Made by a program: the position numbers and the translations under genes. Of a stretch of 64,000 nt of DNA, positions 23,839-33,037 are shown one piece after another. Origin of the DNA: Comamonas testosteroni (GTDB lineage Bacteria > Pseudomonadota > Gammaproteobacteria > Burkholderiales > Burkholderiaceae_C); NCBI RefSeq assembly GCF_014076415.1, contig NZ_CP043568.1, positions 3,844,001 to 3,908,000 of the forward strand, in the 5' to 3' direction. The first letter of the stretch is position 1; every line of letters begins with the position of its first letter. Below the pieces are notes generated by a model. That model was not told where the DNA came from. It did not search any database and saw nothing but the letters and a program-made list of their open reading frames with translations.

Positions 23839-26800
23839 ATGAGCGATATTGGCAAGCCTGAGCGCGCCACGCAAAACCGCGTGGTCAAGCTGTTTTGTGA
23901 CGAACTGGGGTACAGCTACCTGGGCGACTGGACCGACCGCGCGGGCAACAGCAACATCGAAGAAGGCTTGCTGACCGAGTATCTGACCAGCGCTGGCTAC
24001 AGCCCAGCCCAGATCAGCACGGCGCTGTACAAGCTGCGCACCGAAGCCAATCACCCCGACCGCAGCCTGTACGGCAACAACCAGGCCGTATACCAGTTGC
24101 TGCGCTATGGCGTGCCGGTGAAGACCGAAGCGGGCAAGGTGACGGAAACCGTGCACCTGATCAACTGGAAAGCACCCGCCAGCAATCACTTTGCGATTGC
24201 CGAAGAAGTTACGCTCAAGGGCAAGCAACAGCGGCGACCCGATGTGGTGCTGTATATCAACGGCATCGCCATCGGTGTGCTGGAGCTCAAAAACAGCCGG
24301 GTCAGCATTGGCGATGGCATCAGGCAAAGCCTGTCAAACCAGCAGCCGGAATTCAACGCCTGGTTCTTCAGCACCGTGCAGTTGGTGATGGCGGGTAACG
24401 ATTCCGAAGGCATGCAGTACGGCACCATTGGCACGCCGGAGAAATTCTTCCTGACCTGGAAGGAAGACGAGGCCGACAACAGCCGCTACAAGCTGGACAA
24501 GTACCTGCTGAGGATGTGCAGCAAGGCCCGCCTCATCGAGTTGATGCACGACTTTGTACTGTTCGACGGCGGTGTGAAGAAGCTGCCCCGCGTGCACCAG
24601 TATTTCGGCATCAAGGCCGCGCAAGAGCATGTGCACCAGCGCCAGGGCGGCATCATCTGGCATACGCAGGGGGCTGGCAAAAGCATTTTGATGGTGCTGC
24701 TGGCCAAGTGGATTCTGGAGAACAAGCCGCAGGCGCGGGTGGCCATCATCACCGACCGCGATGAACTGGACAAACAGATCGAGCGGGTGTTTACCGATGC
24801 CGGTGAAACCATCTGCCGCACCAGCAGTGGCCGCGACTTGATGAGCCAACTTGGCCAGGCTACGCCCCGGCTGCTGTGCTCGCTGGTGCACAAGTTTGGC
24901 GCGACCGCCAAAAATGCCGATGTGGACTTTGACGCCTTCATCAAAGACCTGCAGGCGCAGCCCAGCCCCACAGTGGGCGAGGTGTTTGTGTTTGTGGACG
25001 AATGCCACCGCACACAGGGCGGCAAGCTCAACCGCGTGATGAAGGCGCTGATGCCCAATGCGGTGTTCATCGGCTTCACTGGCACGCCTCTACTCAAGAA
25101 AGACAAGGCCAGCAGCTTGGAAGTGTTTGGCGGCTATATCCACACCTATAAATTCAGCGAAGCCGTGGAAGATGGCGTGGTGCTGGACCTAGTGTACGAG
25201 GCCCGCGACATTGACCAAAAGCTGGGCTCACAAGACAAGATCGACCAGTGGTTTGACGCCAAAACCAAGGCGCTGAACGACTGGCAAAAAGAAGAGCTGA
25301 AAAAGCAATGGGGCACGATGCAGAACGTGCTCAGCTCCAAAGCCCGCATGGACCGGGTGGTGGCGGACATTATTTTTGACTTCAGCGTCAAACCGCGCCT
25401 GTCCAGCGAGCGGGGCAATGCCATTCTGGTGGCATCGAGCATCTACGAGGCCTGCAAATACTTCACGCTGTTCCAGAAGACGCTGTTCAAGGGCCGATGC
25501 GCGGTCATCACCTCATACAACCCGCAGGCCAAGGATGTGACGCTGGAAGAGATTGGCGCCGGTACAGAGACCGACAAGCAGTTCATCTACAACACCTATA
25601 CCGAACTGCTGAGCAATGTGCAGCCCAAGCCGGGCAAGTCCAAAACAGAAACCTACGAAGACCAAGCCAAGGCCCTATTCATCAAGGAACCTGCCAACAT
25701 GCGCCTGCTTGTCGTTGTGGACAAGCTGCTGACCGGCTTTGATGCGCCGCCCTGCTCTTACCTGTACATCGACAAGTCCATGCAGGACCATGGTCTGTTC
25801 CAGGCAATTTGCCGTACCAACCGACTGGACGGCGATGACAAGGACTTTGGCTACATCGTCGATTACAAGGACTTGTTCAAAAAGGTGGAGAAAGCCATTG
25901 CGGTGTACACCTCGGAGATCGACCACAGTGCAGGCGGTGCCGACCCCGAAGTGATGCTGCAGGATCGGCTGACGTTGGGCCGGGAACGGCTGGATGCTGC
26001 GCTGGAAGCCTTGTTCTTGCTGTGCGAGCCAGTACAGCCGCCCAAGGGTGAGCTGGAGCACATTCACTACTTCTGCGGCAATACCGAGATTGCCGACGAC
26101 CTGAAAACCCACGAACCACAGCGCGTAGCTTTCTACAAGGGTGTGGTTGCGCTGCTGCGTGCCTATGCCAATGTGGCCGATGAAATGGCTGCAGCCGGGT
26201 ACAGCGAACAAGACGCCAAGTCCATCAAGACCAAGCTGGATCGGTACCTTGCCATCCGCGAGATCATCCGCAAGGCCAGCGGCGAGACCTTGGACCTCAA
26301 GCCTTTTGAGGCAGACATGCGGCACTTGATAGACACCTATATCGAAGCCAGTGAGCCACGCAAGATTTCGCCATTTGACGGCATTGGATTGCTGGACTTG
26401 ATCGTGAAGACAGGCATTGCGGATGCGATTGCCAACAAGCTGGCCGACATGCAGGGCAACCAGCAAGCTATTGCCGAGACAATTGAAAACAACGTTCGCA
26501 GCAAGATCATCAAAGACAGCCTGACCGACCCGGCCTACTTTGAAAAAATGTCTGCCCTGCTCAATGAAATCATCACGCTGCGCAAGGAGCGCGCCATCGA
26601 GTACGAAGAGTATTTGAAGCGCATTGCAGACATTGCTACCAAGGTACAGACAGGTCCAGCAGACCCCACATCAGGCAAGCTCGACTCACCCGGCAAGCGC
26701 GCCATTTTCAACAACCTACAGAACTCGCCGGTGCTGCATGCAGTGAAAGTAGCAGAGGCGGATGCACCTTACGGCCCCGCATACAGCGATGAAGACCCTG

Positions 26801-26973
26801 CTGTGTCCCTGGCGCTCAAAATCGACAAATCGGTGCGGCTGGCCCGTCCAGATGGCTGGAGAGGCGTACAGGCCAAGGAGTTAGTGATTAAACGTGCGCT
26901 GTATGACACACTCAAAGACGTGGACGAAGTAGAGCGCCTGTTTCTCGTCATCAACGCGCAGCAGGAATATTGA
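23839..26973 (+). CDS. hsdR: Type I restriction endonuclease/translocase subunit
   Basis: This 1,044-residue subunit translocates and cuts unmethylated DNA in the HsdR2M2S complex. The N-terminal nuclease domain shows the PD-(D/E)xK core with E149 and K151 (GVLELKNSR). The SF2 motor follows: Walker A TQGAGKSI (Q277 to S282 region) and the DEAD-box-like DECHRTQGG near residue 385, with FIGFTGTPLL (motif III) after it. A helical C-terminus (about 780-1040) binds the methylase. The gene is full length for the family. It follows fic in the same direction, 242 bp downstream, so it may have its own promoter. Confidence 0.95.
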   Translation: MSDIGKPERATQNRVVKLFCDELGYSYLGDWTDRAGNSNIEEGLLTEYLTSAGYSPAQISTALYKLRTEANHPDRSLYGNNQAVYQLLRYGVPVKTEAGKVTETVHLINWKAPASNHFAIAEEVTLKGKQQRRPDVVLYINGIAIGVLELKNSRVSIGDGIRQSLSNQQPEFNAWFFSTVQLVMAGNDSEGMQYGTIGTPEKFFLTWKEDEADNSRYKLDKYLLRMCSKARLIELMHDFVLFDGGVKKLPRVHQYFGIKAAQEHVHQRQGGIIWHTQGAGKSILMVLLAKWILENKPQARVAIITDRDELDKQIERVFTDAGETICRTSSGRDLMSQLGQATPRLLCSLVHKFGATAKNADVDFDAFIKDLQAQPSPTVGEVFVFVDECHRTQGGKLNRVMKALMPNAVFIGFTGTPLLKKDKASSLEVFGGYIHTYKFSEAVEDGVVLDLVYEARDIDQKLGSQDKIDQWFDAKTKALNDWQKEELKKQWGTMQNVLSSKARMDRVVADIIFDFSVKPRLSSERGNAILVASSIYEACKYFTLFQKTLFKGRCAVITSYNPQAKDVTLEEIGAGTETDKQFIYNTYTELLSNVQPKPGKSKTETYEDQAKALFIKEPANMRLLVVVDKLLTGFDAPPCSYLYIDKSMQDHGLFQAICRTNRLDGDDKDFGYIVDYKDLFKKVEKAIAVYTSEIDHSAGGADPEVMLQDRLTLGRERLDAALEALFLLCEPVQPPKGELEHIHYFCGNTEIADDLKTHEPQRVAFYKGVVALLRAYANVADEMAAAGYSEQDAKSIKTKLDRYLAIREIIRKASGETLDLKPFEADMRHLIDTYIEASEPRKISPFDGIGLLDLIVKTGIADAIANKLADMQGNQQAIAETIENNVRSKIIKDSLTDPAYFEKMSALLNEIITLRKERAIEYEEYLKRIADIATKVQTGPADPTSGKLDSPGKRAIFNNLQNSPVLHAVKVAEADAPYGPAYSDEDPAVSLALKIDKSVRLARPDGWRGVQAKELVIKRALYDTLKDVDEVERLFLVINAQQEY

Positions 26974-27689
26974 TGCCAGAGAGCATTGATCTGGGCGGCA
27001 TCGCTGCCGAGGTGATCAGAAAGCGCATCAAGCATGTGCACTTGAGCGTGTACCCACCCGCCGGTCGCATACGGATTTCTGCGCCCGAGCACATGGCATT
27101 GGACACGATCCGGGTGTTTGCGATTTCCAAGCTGCCATGGATCAAAAGCCAGCAGCGCAAAGTGCGCGCACAGAAACGCGAAGCCCCGCGCGATTACATA
27201 GACCGCGAGAGCCACTATCTGTGGGGCAAGCGGTATCTGCTGACCGTGATCGAACGCGATGCCACGCCCGCCATTGACCTCCAGCACAAACGAATCGTGC
27301 TTGGTGTTCGCCCAAGCACCAGCACGGAACGCCGCGAGGAACTGCTGGATGCATGGTATCGCGAACAGGTCAAGACGGCATTGCCACCGCTGCTGCAAAA
27401 GTGGGAAGCATTGATGAACGTGAAAGCCTCCAAGGTTTTTGTGCAGCGCATGAAAACCAAGTGGGGAAGCTGCAACCCCGACAGCCGCGCCATTCGGCTG
27501 AACACCGATCTAGCAAAAAAGCCGCCCGAATGTCTGGAATACATCATCGTGCACGAGCTAGCTCATTTAATTGAACCTAGTCACAATGCACGCTTTATTT
27601 CAGTAATGAATTTATTTATGCCAAAGTGGGAATATTTCAGGGAAGAACTTAATAATCTACCCGTTCGACATGAAAATTGGTCTTATTAA
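26973..27689 (+). CDS. YgjP-like (DUF45/M48-type) metallopeptidase
   Basis: The ATG at 26973 overlaps the hsdR stop (TGATG), so the gene is translationally coupled to hsdR. The 238-residue product has the zinc-protease motif HELAH in YIIVHELAHLIEPSHNARF, with the third ligand probably H in SHNARF. It also has the preceding KTKWGSCNPDSRAIRLN box typical of the YgjP/WLM family. Such genes commonly end type I restriction operons; the role is unknown, possibly turnover of the restriction complex (control of HsdR by proteolysis is known in other systems). The last 100 bp are notably AT-rich. Confidence 0.85.
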   Translation: MPESIDLGGIAAEVIRKRIKHVHLSVYPPAGRIRISAPEHMALDTIRVFAISKLPWIKSQQRKVRAQKREAPRDYIDRESHYLWGKRYLLTVIERDATPAIDLQHKRIVLGVRPSTSTERREELLDAWYREQVKTALPPLLQKWEALMNVKASKVFVQRMKTKWGSCNPDSRAIRLNTDLAKKPPECLEYIIVHELAHLIEPSHNARFISVMNLFMPKWEYFREELNNLPVRHENWSY

Positions 27690-27692
27690 AAA

Positions 27693-28703
27693 TTAATCCT
27701 TTTTTTGAGATTTTTTCATCTTCCTGAGTTCGCCTCGATAGTCATCGAAATATGCCATTTTCCGATAATCTGCATCCCGAATAATGAGCGCTTCATCATA
27801 TCTTTTCTCCATGGTTTCAACATAATTATCATCACTTCTAGATCGAGCAAAACCAGGCTCAATAGATATAATATCCTTTTTACTCTCCCCCATCAAAATT
27901 CTATCAAGAATTTTCAAATACTCTTTATATACACCTCCTTTATTTATGCTACCTTTCCCTTTGTACTCAAAATAAACCCCTCCTTTTTCTCTTGAAAAAT
28001 AGTCGGGCTTCAGCTCCATTATCTCCAAGACAAAAGCTCTTTGCTCTTTTACAATCTTCTCCAATTGCTCCTTAAGATAATGCATTGGCTGCATTACATC
28101 TATTTTCAGAACAACTTCAGTTCTCTCTATATCCCCCACAGATATAGAACATGGCTTATTGCGAAAGTGCTCTGACTTTAAAAATTCTGCATACACCTCA
28201 AATTCTAGTTCTTCAAAAATATCAGTATCTGACTCAGGAAGTGGTGAGACCTCTGGATCAATCCACTTTTTCAAGCCAAATCTTTCTCTCGGCAAGATAG
28301 ATGAAGAATGGCAAATTGTGAATCCCACCTCTTTTCTTATCTCTAGAGTGCGCTTATGCCATTCCTTTAAATTCTCCCCAGGCAAGGGCTCCACCCCTTT
28401 CTTTGGATGAAATGGACTAACAGCCGCGAAATCCTCTGCCTTACTCTTGCCACTCAGCTTCTCATGCCACGTGTCATCAAGCTGCTGCTGCTCTTCAACC
28501 ACAAAAAAGGACATAGGAATTTCGTCGGACAGTGATCGGCAAAGGTCCTGTGCGTTGATGTTCAAGTTACGAACAGCCTCCGGAAGCGCCATCCACTGCG
28601 CATACGCATCTCTGTATGCAGGGTTGCGTCTAAGAAATTCCCAAGCCCATTGCCTGGATGACTTCGGCCCCACTGGCTCTTTGTCTGCTTGCACTGCGCT
28701 CAT
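27693..28703 (-). CDS. Hypothetical protein with DUF6499-like N-terminus
   Basis: This 336-residue protein has two unlike parts. Residues about 14-40 (SSRQWAWEFLRRNPAYRDAY) match the helical motif that starts ICE-associated regulator-like proteins (DUF6499). The remainder, from about 110, is Lys/Glu-rich, coded by AT-rich DNA, with no recognised domain (for example EQLEKIVKEQRAFVLEIMEL). The first 400 bp are GC-rich and the rest AT-rich, which suggests a fusion or a domain acquired separately. It is the last gene before the tRNA-derived end of the island and converges with the metallopeptidase gene. Confidence 0.6.
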   Translation of the reverse strand: MSAVQADKEPVGPKSSRQWAWEFLRRNPAYRDAYAQWMALPEAVRNLNINAQDLCRSLSDEIPMSFFVVEEQQQLDDTWHEKLSGKSKAEDFAAVSPFHPKKGVEPLPGENLKEWHKRTLEIRKEVGFTICHSSSILPRERFGLKKWIDPEVSPLPESDTDIFEELEFEVYAEFLKSEHFRNKPCSISVGDIERTEVVLKIDVMQPMHYLKEQLEKIVKEQRAFVLEIMELKPDYFSREKGGVYFEYKGKGSINKGGVYKEYLKILDRILMGESKKDIISIEPGFARSRSDDNYVETMEKRYDEALIIRDADYRKMAYFDDYRGELRKMKKSQKKD

Positions 28704-28911
28704 CGTGCCCTCCCAAGTTGAAAATCTATAGCCGTATCAGGTGGTCTGAATCGTGCCAAAACAGGGCCTAGACGCAAGCCCTCCGTGTCACAGCTATGTC
28801 ACAGTTGAGGAAAAATTTCGGCACTATTCGGCATCAATGCGGGATGCTAAAATTGGTTTGTCTCGAGTGAAGACAGTAGTGAGCATCAATCGACGATACT
28901 TCGCGCCAGAG
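28704..28911. other. Island-end region without a gene
   Basis: About 208 bp with no coding signal. It includes a direct repeat, TGTCACAG, twice (near 28785-28805). It lies between the last island gene and the tRNA-derived sequence, where terminal recombination sites would be expected. Confidence 0.4.
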
Positions 28912-28956
28912 TTCGTAATGAGAAGGTCGCGTGTTCGATTCATGTCTCCGGCACCA
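28912..28956 (+). other. tRNA-Thr(CGU) 3' fragment, probable attachment site
   Basis: These 45 nt form the 3' end of a tRNA. They start at an anticodon-loop-like TTCGTAA (anticodon CGT) and continue with TGAGA as the 3' anticodon stem and the variable region. The T-arm is GCGTG-TTCGATT-CATGT, the acceptor strand CTCCGGC, then A and an encoded CCA. The 5' half is absent: the bases before it (GCGCCAGAG) do not pair with TGAGA, and no GCCGGAG acceptor partner lies in the 76-nt range. A 3' tRNA copy beside a terminator is the classic trace of an element integrated in a tRNA gene. The intact gene should lie at the other end, outside the window. The isoacceptor is read from the loop and is less certain than the att interpretation. 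Confidence 0.7.
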
Positions 28957-28962
28957 GAATAA

Positions 28963-28995
28963 AAGCCCCAGGTTCGCAAGAGCCTGGGGCTTTTT
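28963..28995 (+). terminator. Rho-independent terminator after the tRNA 3' end
   Basis: AAGCCCCAGG (28963-28972) pairs perfectly with CCTGGGGCTT (28983-28992), followed by T residues. In the uninterrupted chromosome it would terminate the tRNA transcript. Confidence 0.88.
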
Positions 28996-29024
28996 ATTTT
29001 GCTGCGCCTCGGTTTCATCACGAT

Positions 29025-29272
29025 TTGCGCATAAAAGAACAATGCTTTATAATCTTCGGATTGCTGCGTGGCACTTGCCCTACGCAGTATTTCTCAGGCA
29101 GTTCTCACGTTGCCCACGCTTGGCTCCATACAGTCATAGCACTCCATGGCAAGAAGCTTAAGCCACCCGCAAGCGGCTGGCTTATTTGATCCCGGCTCAT
29201 CAGAGCTGGACTCCTTCATTTTTCATTGGTCGGCATGCCCTGCCCTGGGTTTGTGCCGCCCGTTGACTCGAT
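29025..29272 (+). promoter_or_regulatory. Promoter and long leader ahead of the infA unit
   Basis: TTGCGC (29025-29030) and TATAAT (29048-29053) with a 17-bp spacer form a good promoter. About 210 nt of non-coding leader follow. The leader holds a hairpin of AAGCCA / TGGCTT around CCGC / GCGG (29158-29181), and another near 29194-29211. Long structured leaders are common ahead of translation-factor genes and could give cold or translational control. Confidence 0.6.
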
Positions 29273-29491
29273 ATGCACACAGAACAAATCACAGAGCGTG
29301 TCGGCAACTACATTGTGACTGCCCTCACCCAAATGACTCACTCCGGCAAGGTTGCTGCAGCGGTTTCCATCCGACGCGGAACCTATGACCGGATTTTCAG
29401 GTTTATCCGCCAGTTCGACACCCCGGATATGGCCAGCAAATATGCCCTCGCCGAGGGGCGCAGCATGGTGCTGGACAACCAGTTGAACTGA
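29273..29491 (+). CDS. Conserved small protein upstream of infA
   Basis: This 72-residue protein starts MHTEQITERVGNYIVTALTQ and has a compact basic helical sequence (AVSIRRGTYDRIFRFIRQFD). No signal peptide, membrane segment or known motif is present. It is 23 bp ahead of infA in the same direction and downstream of a strong promoter, so it is probably translated from the infA transcript. The ribosome-binding site is weak. Function unknown. Confidence 0.6.
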   Translation: MHTEQITERVGNYIVTALTQMTHSGKVAAAVSIRRGTYDRIFRFIRQFDTPDMASKYALAEGRSMVLDNQLN

Positions 29492-29514
29492 CCTCTTTGT
29501 AGAAAGGAAATATT

Positions 29515-29778
29515 TTGGCCAAAGAAGAATTGATTGAAATGCAAGGCAGAGTGGACGAGGTTTTGCCGGACGCCCGTTTTCGTGTGACGCTGGACAACGG
29601 CCACCAGCTGATTGCCTACTCCGGCGGCAAGATGCGCAAGCACCGTATTCGCGTGCTGGCAGGCGACAAGGTAACGCTGGAGATGTCTCCCTATGATCTG
29701 AACAAGGGTCGCCTGACCTTCCGTCATATCGAGCGTTCCAACAACAGCAACCCTGCGCCGCAGCAGCGCCGCCACTAA
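29515..29778 (+). CDS. infA: Translation initiation factor IF-1
   Basis: This 87-residue S1/OB-fold protein binds the ribosomal A site during initiation. It shows the conserved IF-1 pattern: [20 protein letters not shown], then [20 protein letters not shown], and [19 protein letters not shown]. It is longer than the 72-residue E. coli protein by a Gln/Asn/Arg-rich tail of about 15 residues ([12 protein letters not shown]), as is usual in this bacterial group's second IF-1 form. The start codon is TTG, preceded by AAAGGAAA. It marks the return to core chromosome after the island. Confidence 0.95.
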   Translation: MAKEELIEMQGRVDEVLPDARFRVTLDNGHQLIAYSGGKMRKHRIRVLAGDKVTLEMSPYDLNKGRLTFRHIERSNNSNPAPQQRRH

Positions 29779-30475
29779 GCCTCGGTGGTTGATATGGTGC
29801 GCTACGGCCACCAGTTCTGACATGCTTGCATCAGCTGCAGGATCACGGGGCCGCGCAAGCACCCGGCCTGCAGCTCAATTGCAAGCTCTGCCTGCTCCAG
29901 ATGCAGATCGCAGCGGCCAGTTCTGGCTCTTCGATGCTCGCACTGCCTTCAGCGCGTGTCGATATGGATCGCTGAGGCACTCTCACGCCATTTGCTTGAG
30001 ATTCCCACAGCCTGCACATCCAGCCTGACCAGCCTGGAATCAGGCATGCACAAAGTCTGCCACCAGTCATCGGTGGCGTTGCCATTGCCGACCTCGCCCC
30101 AGCGCCGACCCCTCGCAGCAAGTGTTGAACTTCCTTGTAGATCTGCGACCGTCCAGCGCGTAGCGCTGGCGTCGATGCAGGTCATAACCCTCCGAGTCAG
30201 CATCAACAAGCATCTACATGAAGCCCTGTCGTGAATCATGCGATAGGCCAACCTGCCTGCCTTCGCGGGCACCAGTGCTCAGGCCAGATATTCGCAGGAA
30301 TACGCTAGCCGGCTCCGGTGCTTTTGCTGTGTCCTGCGCCGACCTCCTGACCATGGCTCGACAAATACCTCCAGGCAGCGCTCCCCTTTGGCAAGACTAG
30401 GGATTTGAAATGACGGCTCGCGCCCTCAGTTTGTCTGAATGTCGTCTAAGGATCCGAGAGACCAGCTCCGACAGT
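29779..30475. other. Intergenic region without a recognisable gene
   Basis: About 700 bp between infA and the diguanylate cyclase gene. Open frames exist on both strands, but none has a ribosome-binding site, a recognisable domain or convincing codon use. A GGTGG/CCACC inverted repeat just after infA (about 29783-29811) has no T run. Confidence 0.5.
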
Positions 30476-32092
30476 TCAGCACTCGACACGATTGCGCCCA
30501 GCCGCCTTGGCCCGATACAGAGCTTGATCGGCCGCTTCAACCAGATCCAGCGGACTCGTCAGTCCATGCCTGCCCTGCATGCTTGCCGCTCCTATGCTCA
30601 CAGTGACATGGCCGAATTGGCTGGACTCATGGGCAATATCGAGTCCCCGTATGCACTTCAGCAACTCCTCGGCAACGCGCATGGCCCCCTCAAGCGCGGT
30701 ATTGGGAAGAATGATGGCAAGTTCCTCCCCGCCGTAACGTGCTGCCAGATCCCCTGAACGCTTGGCCGACAGCTCCAGCTGCCGCGACACCGCTTTCAGG
30801 CATTCGTCACCGGCGACATGACCATAGCGGTCATTGAAGCCCTTGAAATGATCCAGATCGATGAGCAAAAGCGAGAGCACCGTCCCGTCACGCGCGGCAC
30901 GCCGGACCTCCAGTTGCAGTACCTCATCGAAGCGTCGCCGGTTCGCCAGCCCTGTCAATGAATCCTGAGTGGCCAGCCGCTCCAGTTCGAGGTTGGCATC
31001 CAGTAACTTCTCACGCACTGCCATCAAGGATGTCTCGGCCTGCGCACGCTGTCGGATGAGCAGGATCAGGCGCCAGCCTATCAGTGTGACAACTGCCAGC
31101 AGTCCTAGCACCACACCTGTCGTCAGCAGCGCCTGGCTTCGCCAGGCTTGCAGTGCCTCATACCGCCCCCGGGCAACCACCGTGAAAACTGGATAACGAT
31201 CATTGCTCCTGAAGGCATATAGCCTTTCCGTTCCATCTATGCCGGACTCAAACGACGCCGTGCCGGATTTCAGGTTTGAGTAATAGCGCAGAAAGTTAGG
31301 GGAACGAGAGAAGTCACGCCCCAGATCCTGTTCACGAAATGGATAACGCACCAGCAACTGTCCGCTGGTCGTTGCGAATCCAATAGACCCTTGCTCGCCG
31401 ACATCGATCTTGCCGAACAAGTGCAGAAAGTTCTCTATCCCCAGCACGACAACAATGACCCCGGCAAAGTCGCCCTCTTGGTTCTCAAATCGCCGGCTGA
31501 TGGTAAGCACCCATTCCCCCGTAGAACGGCTACGTATGGGTGCACCGATGAAGACCTCGTGCGACGGGTTATCGCGGTGGTATGAAAAAAAGCGACGGTC
31601 AGCGCTGCTGGTTCCCTCGAGAAATCCTCCTCTCGACGACATGAGCCATTTACCGCTCGCATCGAGGACGAGCAATTCATTGAGCTGGGAAAGCAGATGT
31701 TCCTGGCGACCGACCAGTTGCTGCATGCGCACAAGATGCCCAGGCGTGGTGCCCTCCACCTCCAGGCGCTCAAGCATGCCGAGCAGCAGCATGGAGCTCT
31801 GGGTGAAGACCCCCTCGGCATAGGTGTTCAGCGTCTGTGCAAGATTGCGATTGTTGGTATCAATCTCGCTCAGAGTGCGTTGATGCGCCGACCAGATTTG
31901 CCAGCTGGTGGCTACCAGTACAGAGACCCAGATTACCAACAACAGACTGGTCGCCAGCTGTGCATCGCGCTTGGCAGCCAGAACTTTGCACCCGCCATCA
32001 CGACTGGTGACGCTGGCCTCCCTCTTCTTCTTTCGACACCACACCTCGACACTCCTCTCAACGTCAACCTGGCAAGAACAGCACTTTTGCAT
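30476..32092 (-). CDS. Membrane diguanylate cyclase with Cache-type sensor
   Basis: The 538-residue protein makes c-di-GMP from two GTP. A first membrane helix (about residues 47-67), a periplasmic Cache-like sensor domain (about 70-315, including SSADRRFFSYHRDN) and a second helix (about 325-348) precede a GGDEF domain (about 370-535). The active-site motif is GGEEL (G454 to L458), preceded at the right distance by an RxxD inhibitory site (R445-SGD448), so product inhibition is likely. The first 40 residues before the helix are Cys/Lys-rich with no ribosome-binding site, and the true start may be downstream at a GTG or TTG. Its closeness to the LapD-like receptor gene makes it a plausible source of the c-di-GMP that controls the adhesin. 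Confidence 0.88.
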   Translation of the reverse strand: MQKCCSCQVDVERSVEVWCRKKKREASVTSRDGGCKVLAAKRDAQLATSLLLVIWVSVLVATSWQIWSAHQRTLSEIDTNNRNLAQTLNTYAEGVFTQSSMLLLGMLERLEVEGTTPGHLVRMQQLVGRQEHLLSQLNELLVLDASGKWLMSSRGGFLEGTSSADRRFFSYHRDNPSHEVFIGAPIRSRSTGEWVLTISRRFENQEGDFAGVIVVVLGIENFLHLFGKIDVGEQGSIGFATTSGQLLVRYPFREQDLGRDFSRSPNFLRYYSNLKSGTASFESGIDGTERLYAFRSNDRYPVFTVVARGRYEALQAWRSQALLTTGVVLGLLAVVTLIGWRLILLIRQRAQAETSLMAVREKLLDANLELERLATQDSLTGLANRRRFDEVLQLEVRRAARDGTVLSLLLIDLDHFKGFNDRYGHVAGDECLKAVSRQLELSAKRSGDLAARYGGEELAIILPNTALEGAMRVAEELLKCIRGLDIAHESSQFGHVTVSIGAASMQGRHGLTSPLDLVEAADQALYRAKAAGRNRVEC

Positions 32093-32721
32093 TGCCTGCA
32101 GCTTCCCTGCTTAGATTGGACAGGGTCGGACGGATTTTCCACCATCTCGTGAAACGACATGGGACAGAGCAGCAGACGAGGCCGAACATGAAGCAACGGT
32201 TCGGTCGCTGCCACCGAGGCCGCAGCGGTCATTCCTGCCCAAAGAAACTCCGACACAGCCCCAGGCCTGCAACCCAGCATGTTCAAGGTTTCTTCAGGCG
32301 CAAACGTGCCTCGAGCGGAAGCCGGCGATCCGATCCAACCCTGAGCGGCCTAGCGAGGCGCAGCTAACCGCGGTATCGGTTTGCGATGTCAATGCCCGAT
32401 CCCAGAAGCCATGGCGTTCAAGTAGCTGCGTCTACCAGGGTCCAGGTCAAAACAGACATCCATTGAAAAGCTATCTTTTGAATAGCTTGTTTCGCCTGAA
32501 TTTACTTAATTTCAGATAGAAATCATCTCGAAGCGAATGTATTTCAAGCGCAAGCAGCTCTCTTTCTTATAAGAACCAGCACCTCACGCACGTCCGGCGC
32601 ACAACCACATCACAAGTCTCGCTCATGAATTGATACAGTCTCTTCGGTGCATTGCGCTTATGCTCGCAGCGTTTTGAAACCGATGCAGCCATGGCTCGGA
32701 CCATGGACTGCCCCACCCACA
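32093..32721. other. Intergenic region with one hairpin
   Basis: About 630 bp with no supported gene. One perfect inverted repeat, AAGCTAT (32468-32474) / ATAGCTT (32482-32488), followed by a few T residues, may be a weak terminator. The AT content rises toward the small exported protein gene, so that gene's promoter probably lies here. Confidence 0.5.
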
Positions 32722-33033
32722 ATGAAGAAAATCCTTGCTCTTGTTTCCATCTGCCTGCCTGTGGTGCTGATTGCCACGCCACTGAGCAGCCAGGCACATG
32801 ACCGCCATCACCACCACAAGCGCGAGCACAAGGAAGAGTACTGGGACGGCCACTGCAAAGTGGAGCGCAAGTGGAAGAGCAATGGCGAGTACAAGGAAAA
32901 GCGCAAGTGCAGAAACCGTCCAGATGCCTACTATGCGCCACAACCGGTTTATGCAGCCCCGCCCCAGCCGGTATATGTCGCGCCGCAGCCCCAAGGGCTG
33001 GTGATTGATTCACGCATCGTGCTCAGGCCCTGA
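32722..33033 (+). CDS. Small exported basic protein, unknown function
   Basis: The start at 32722 gives a clean signal peptide (MKKILALVSICLPVVLIATP, cleavage likely after SSQA); the frame is open upstream without a start signal. The mature part (about 80 residues) is His/Lys/Glu-rich (HDRHHHHKREHKEE), then has two Cys around a charged WDGHCKVERKWKSNGEYKEKRKC block. It ends in a Pro/Tyr/Ala-rich tail (YYAPQPVYAAPPQPVYVAPQ). The His cluster might bind metal ions. I do not recognise a family; similar small proteins are frequent in Burkholderiales. Confidence 0.65.
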   Translation: MKKILALVSICLPVVLIATPLSSQAHDRHHHHKREHKEEYWDGHCKVERKWKSNGEYKEKRKCRNRPDAYYAPQPVYAAPPQPVYVAPQPQGLVIDSRIVLRP

Positions 33034-33037
33034 GCCG

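Noticed and set aside
28881..28956. A complete tRNA gene at the island edge
   Set aside because: The 5' acceptor strand, D-arm and 5' anticodon stem are missing; only the 3' 45 nt fit a tRNA.
29843..30272. Open frames on the minus strand between infA and the diguanylate cyclase
   Set aside because: They overlap one another in different frames, have no ribosome-binding site and match no family I recognise.
30476..32092. Assigning the diguanylate cyclase as part of the lap operon
   Set aside because: It is separated by three genes, one of them on the other strand pair, and by a terminator, so only a functional link is plausible.
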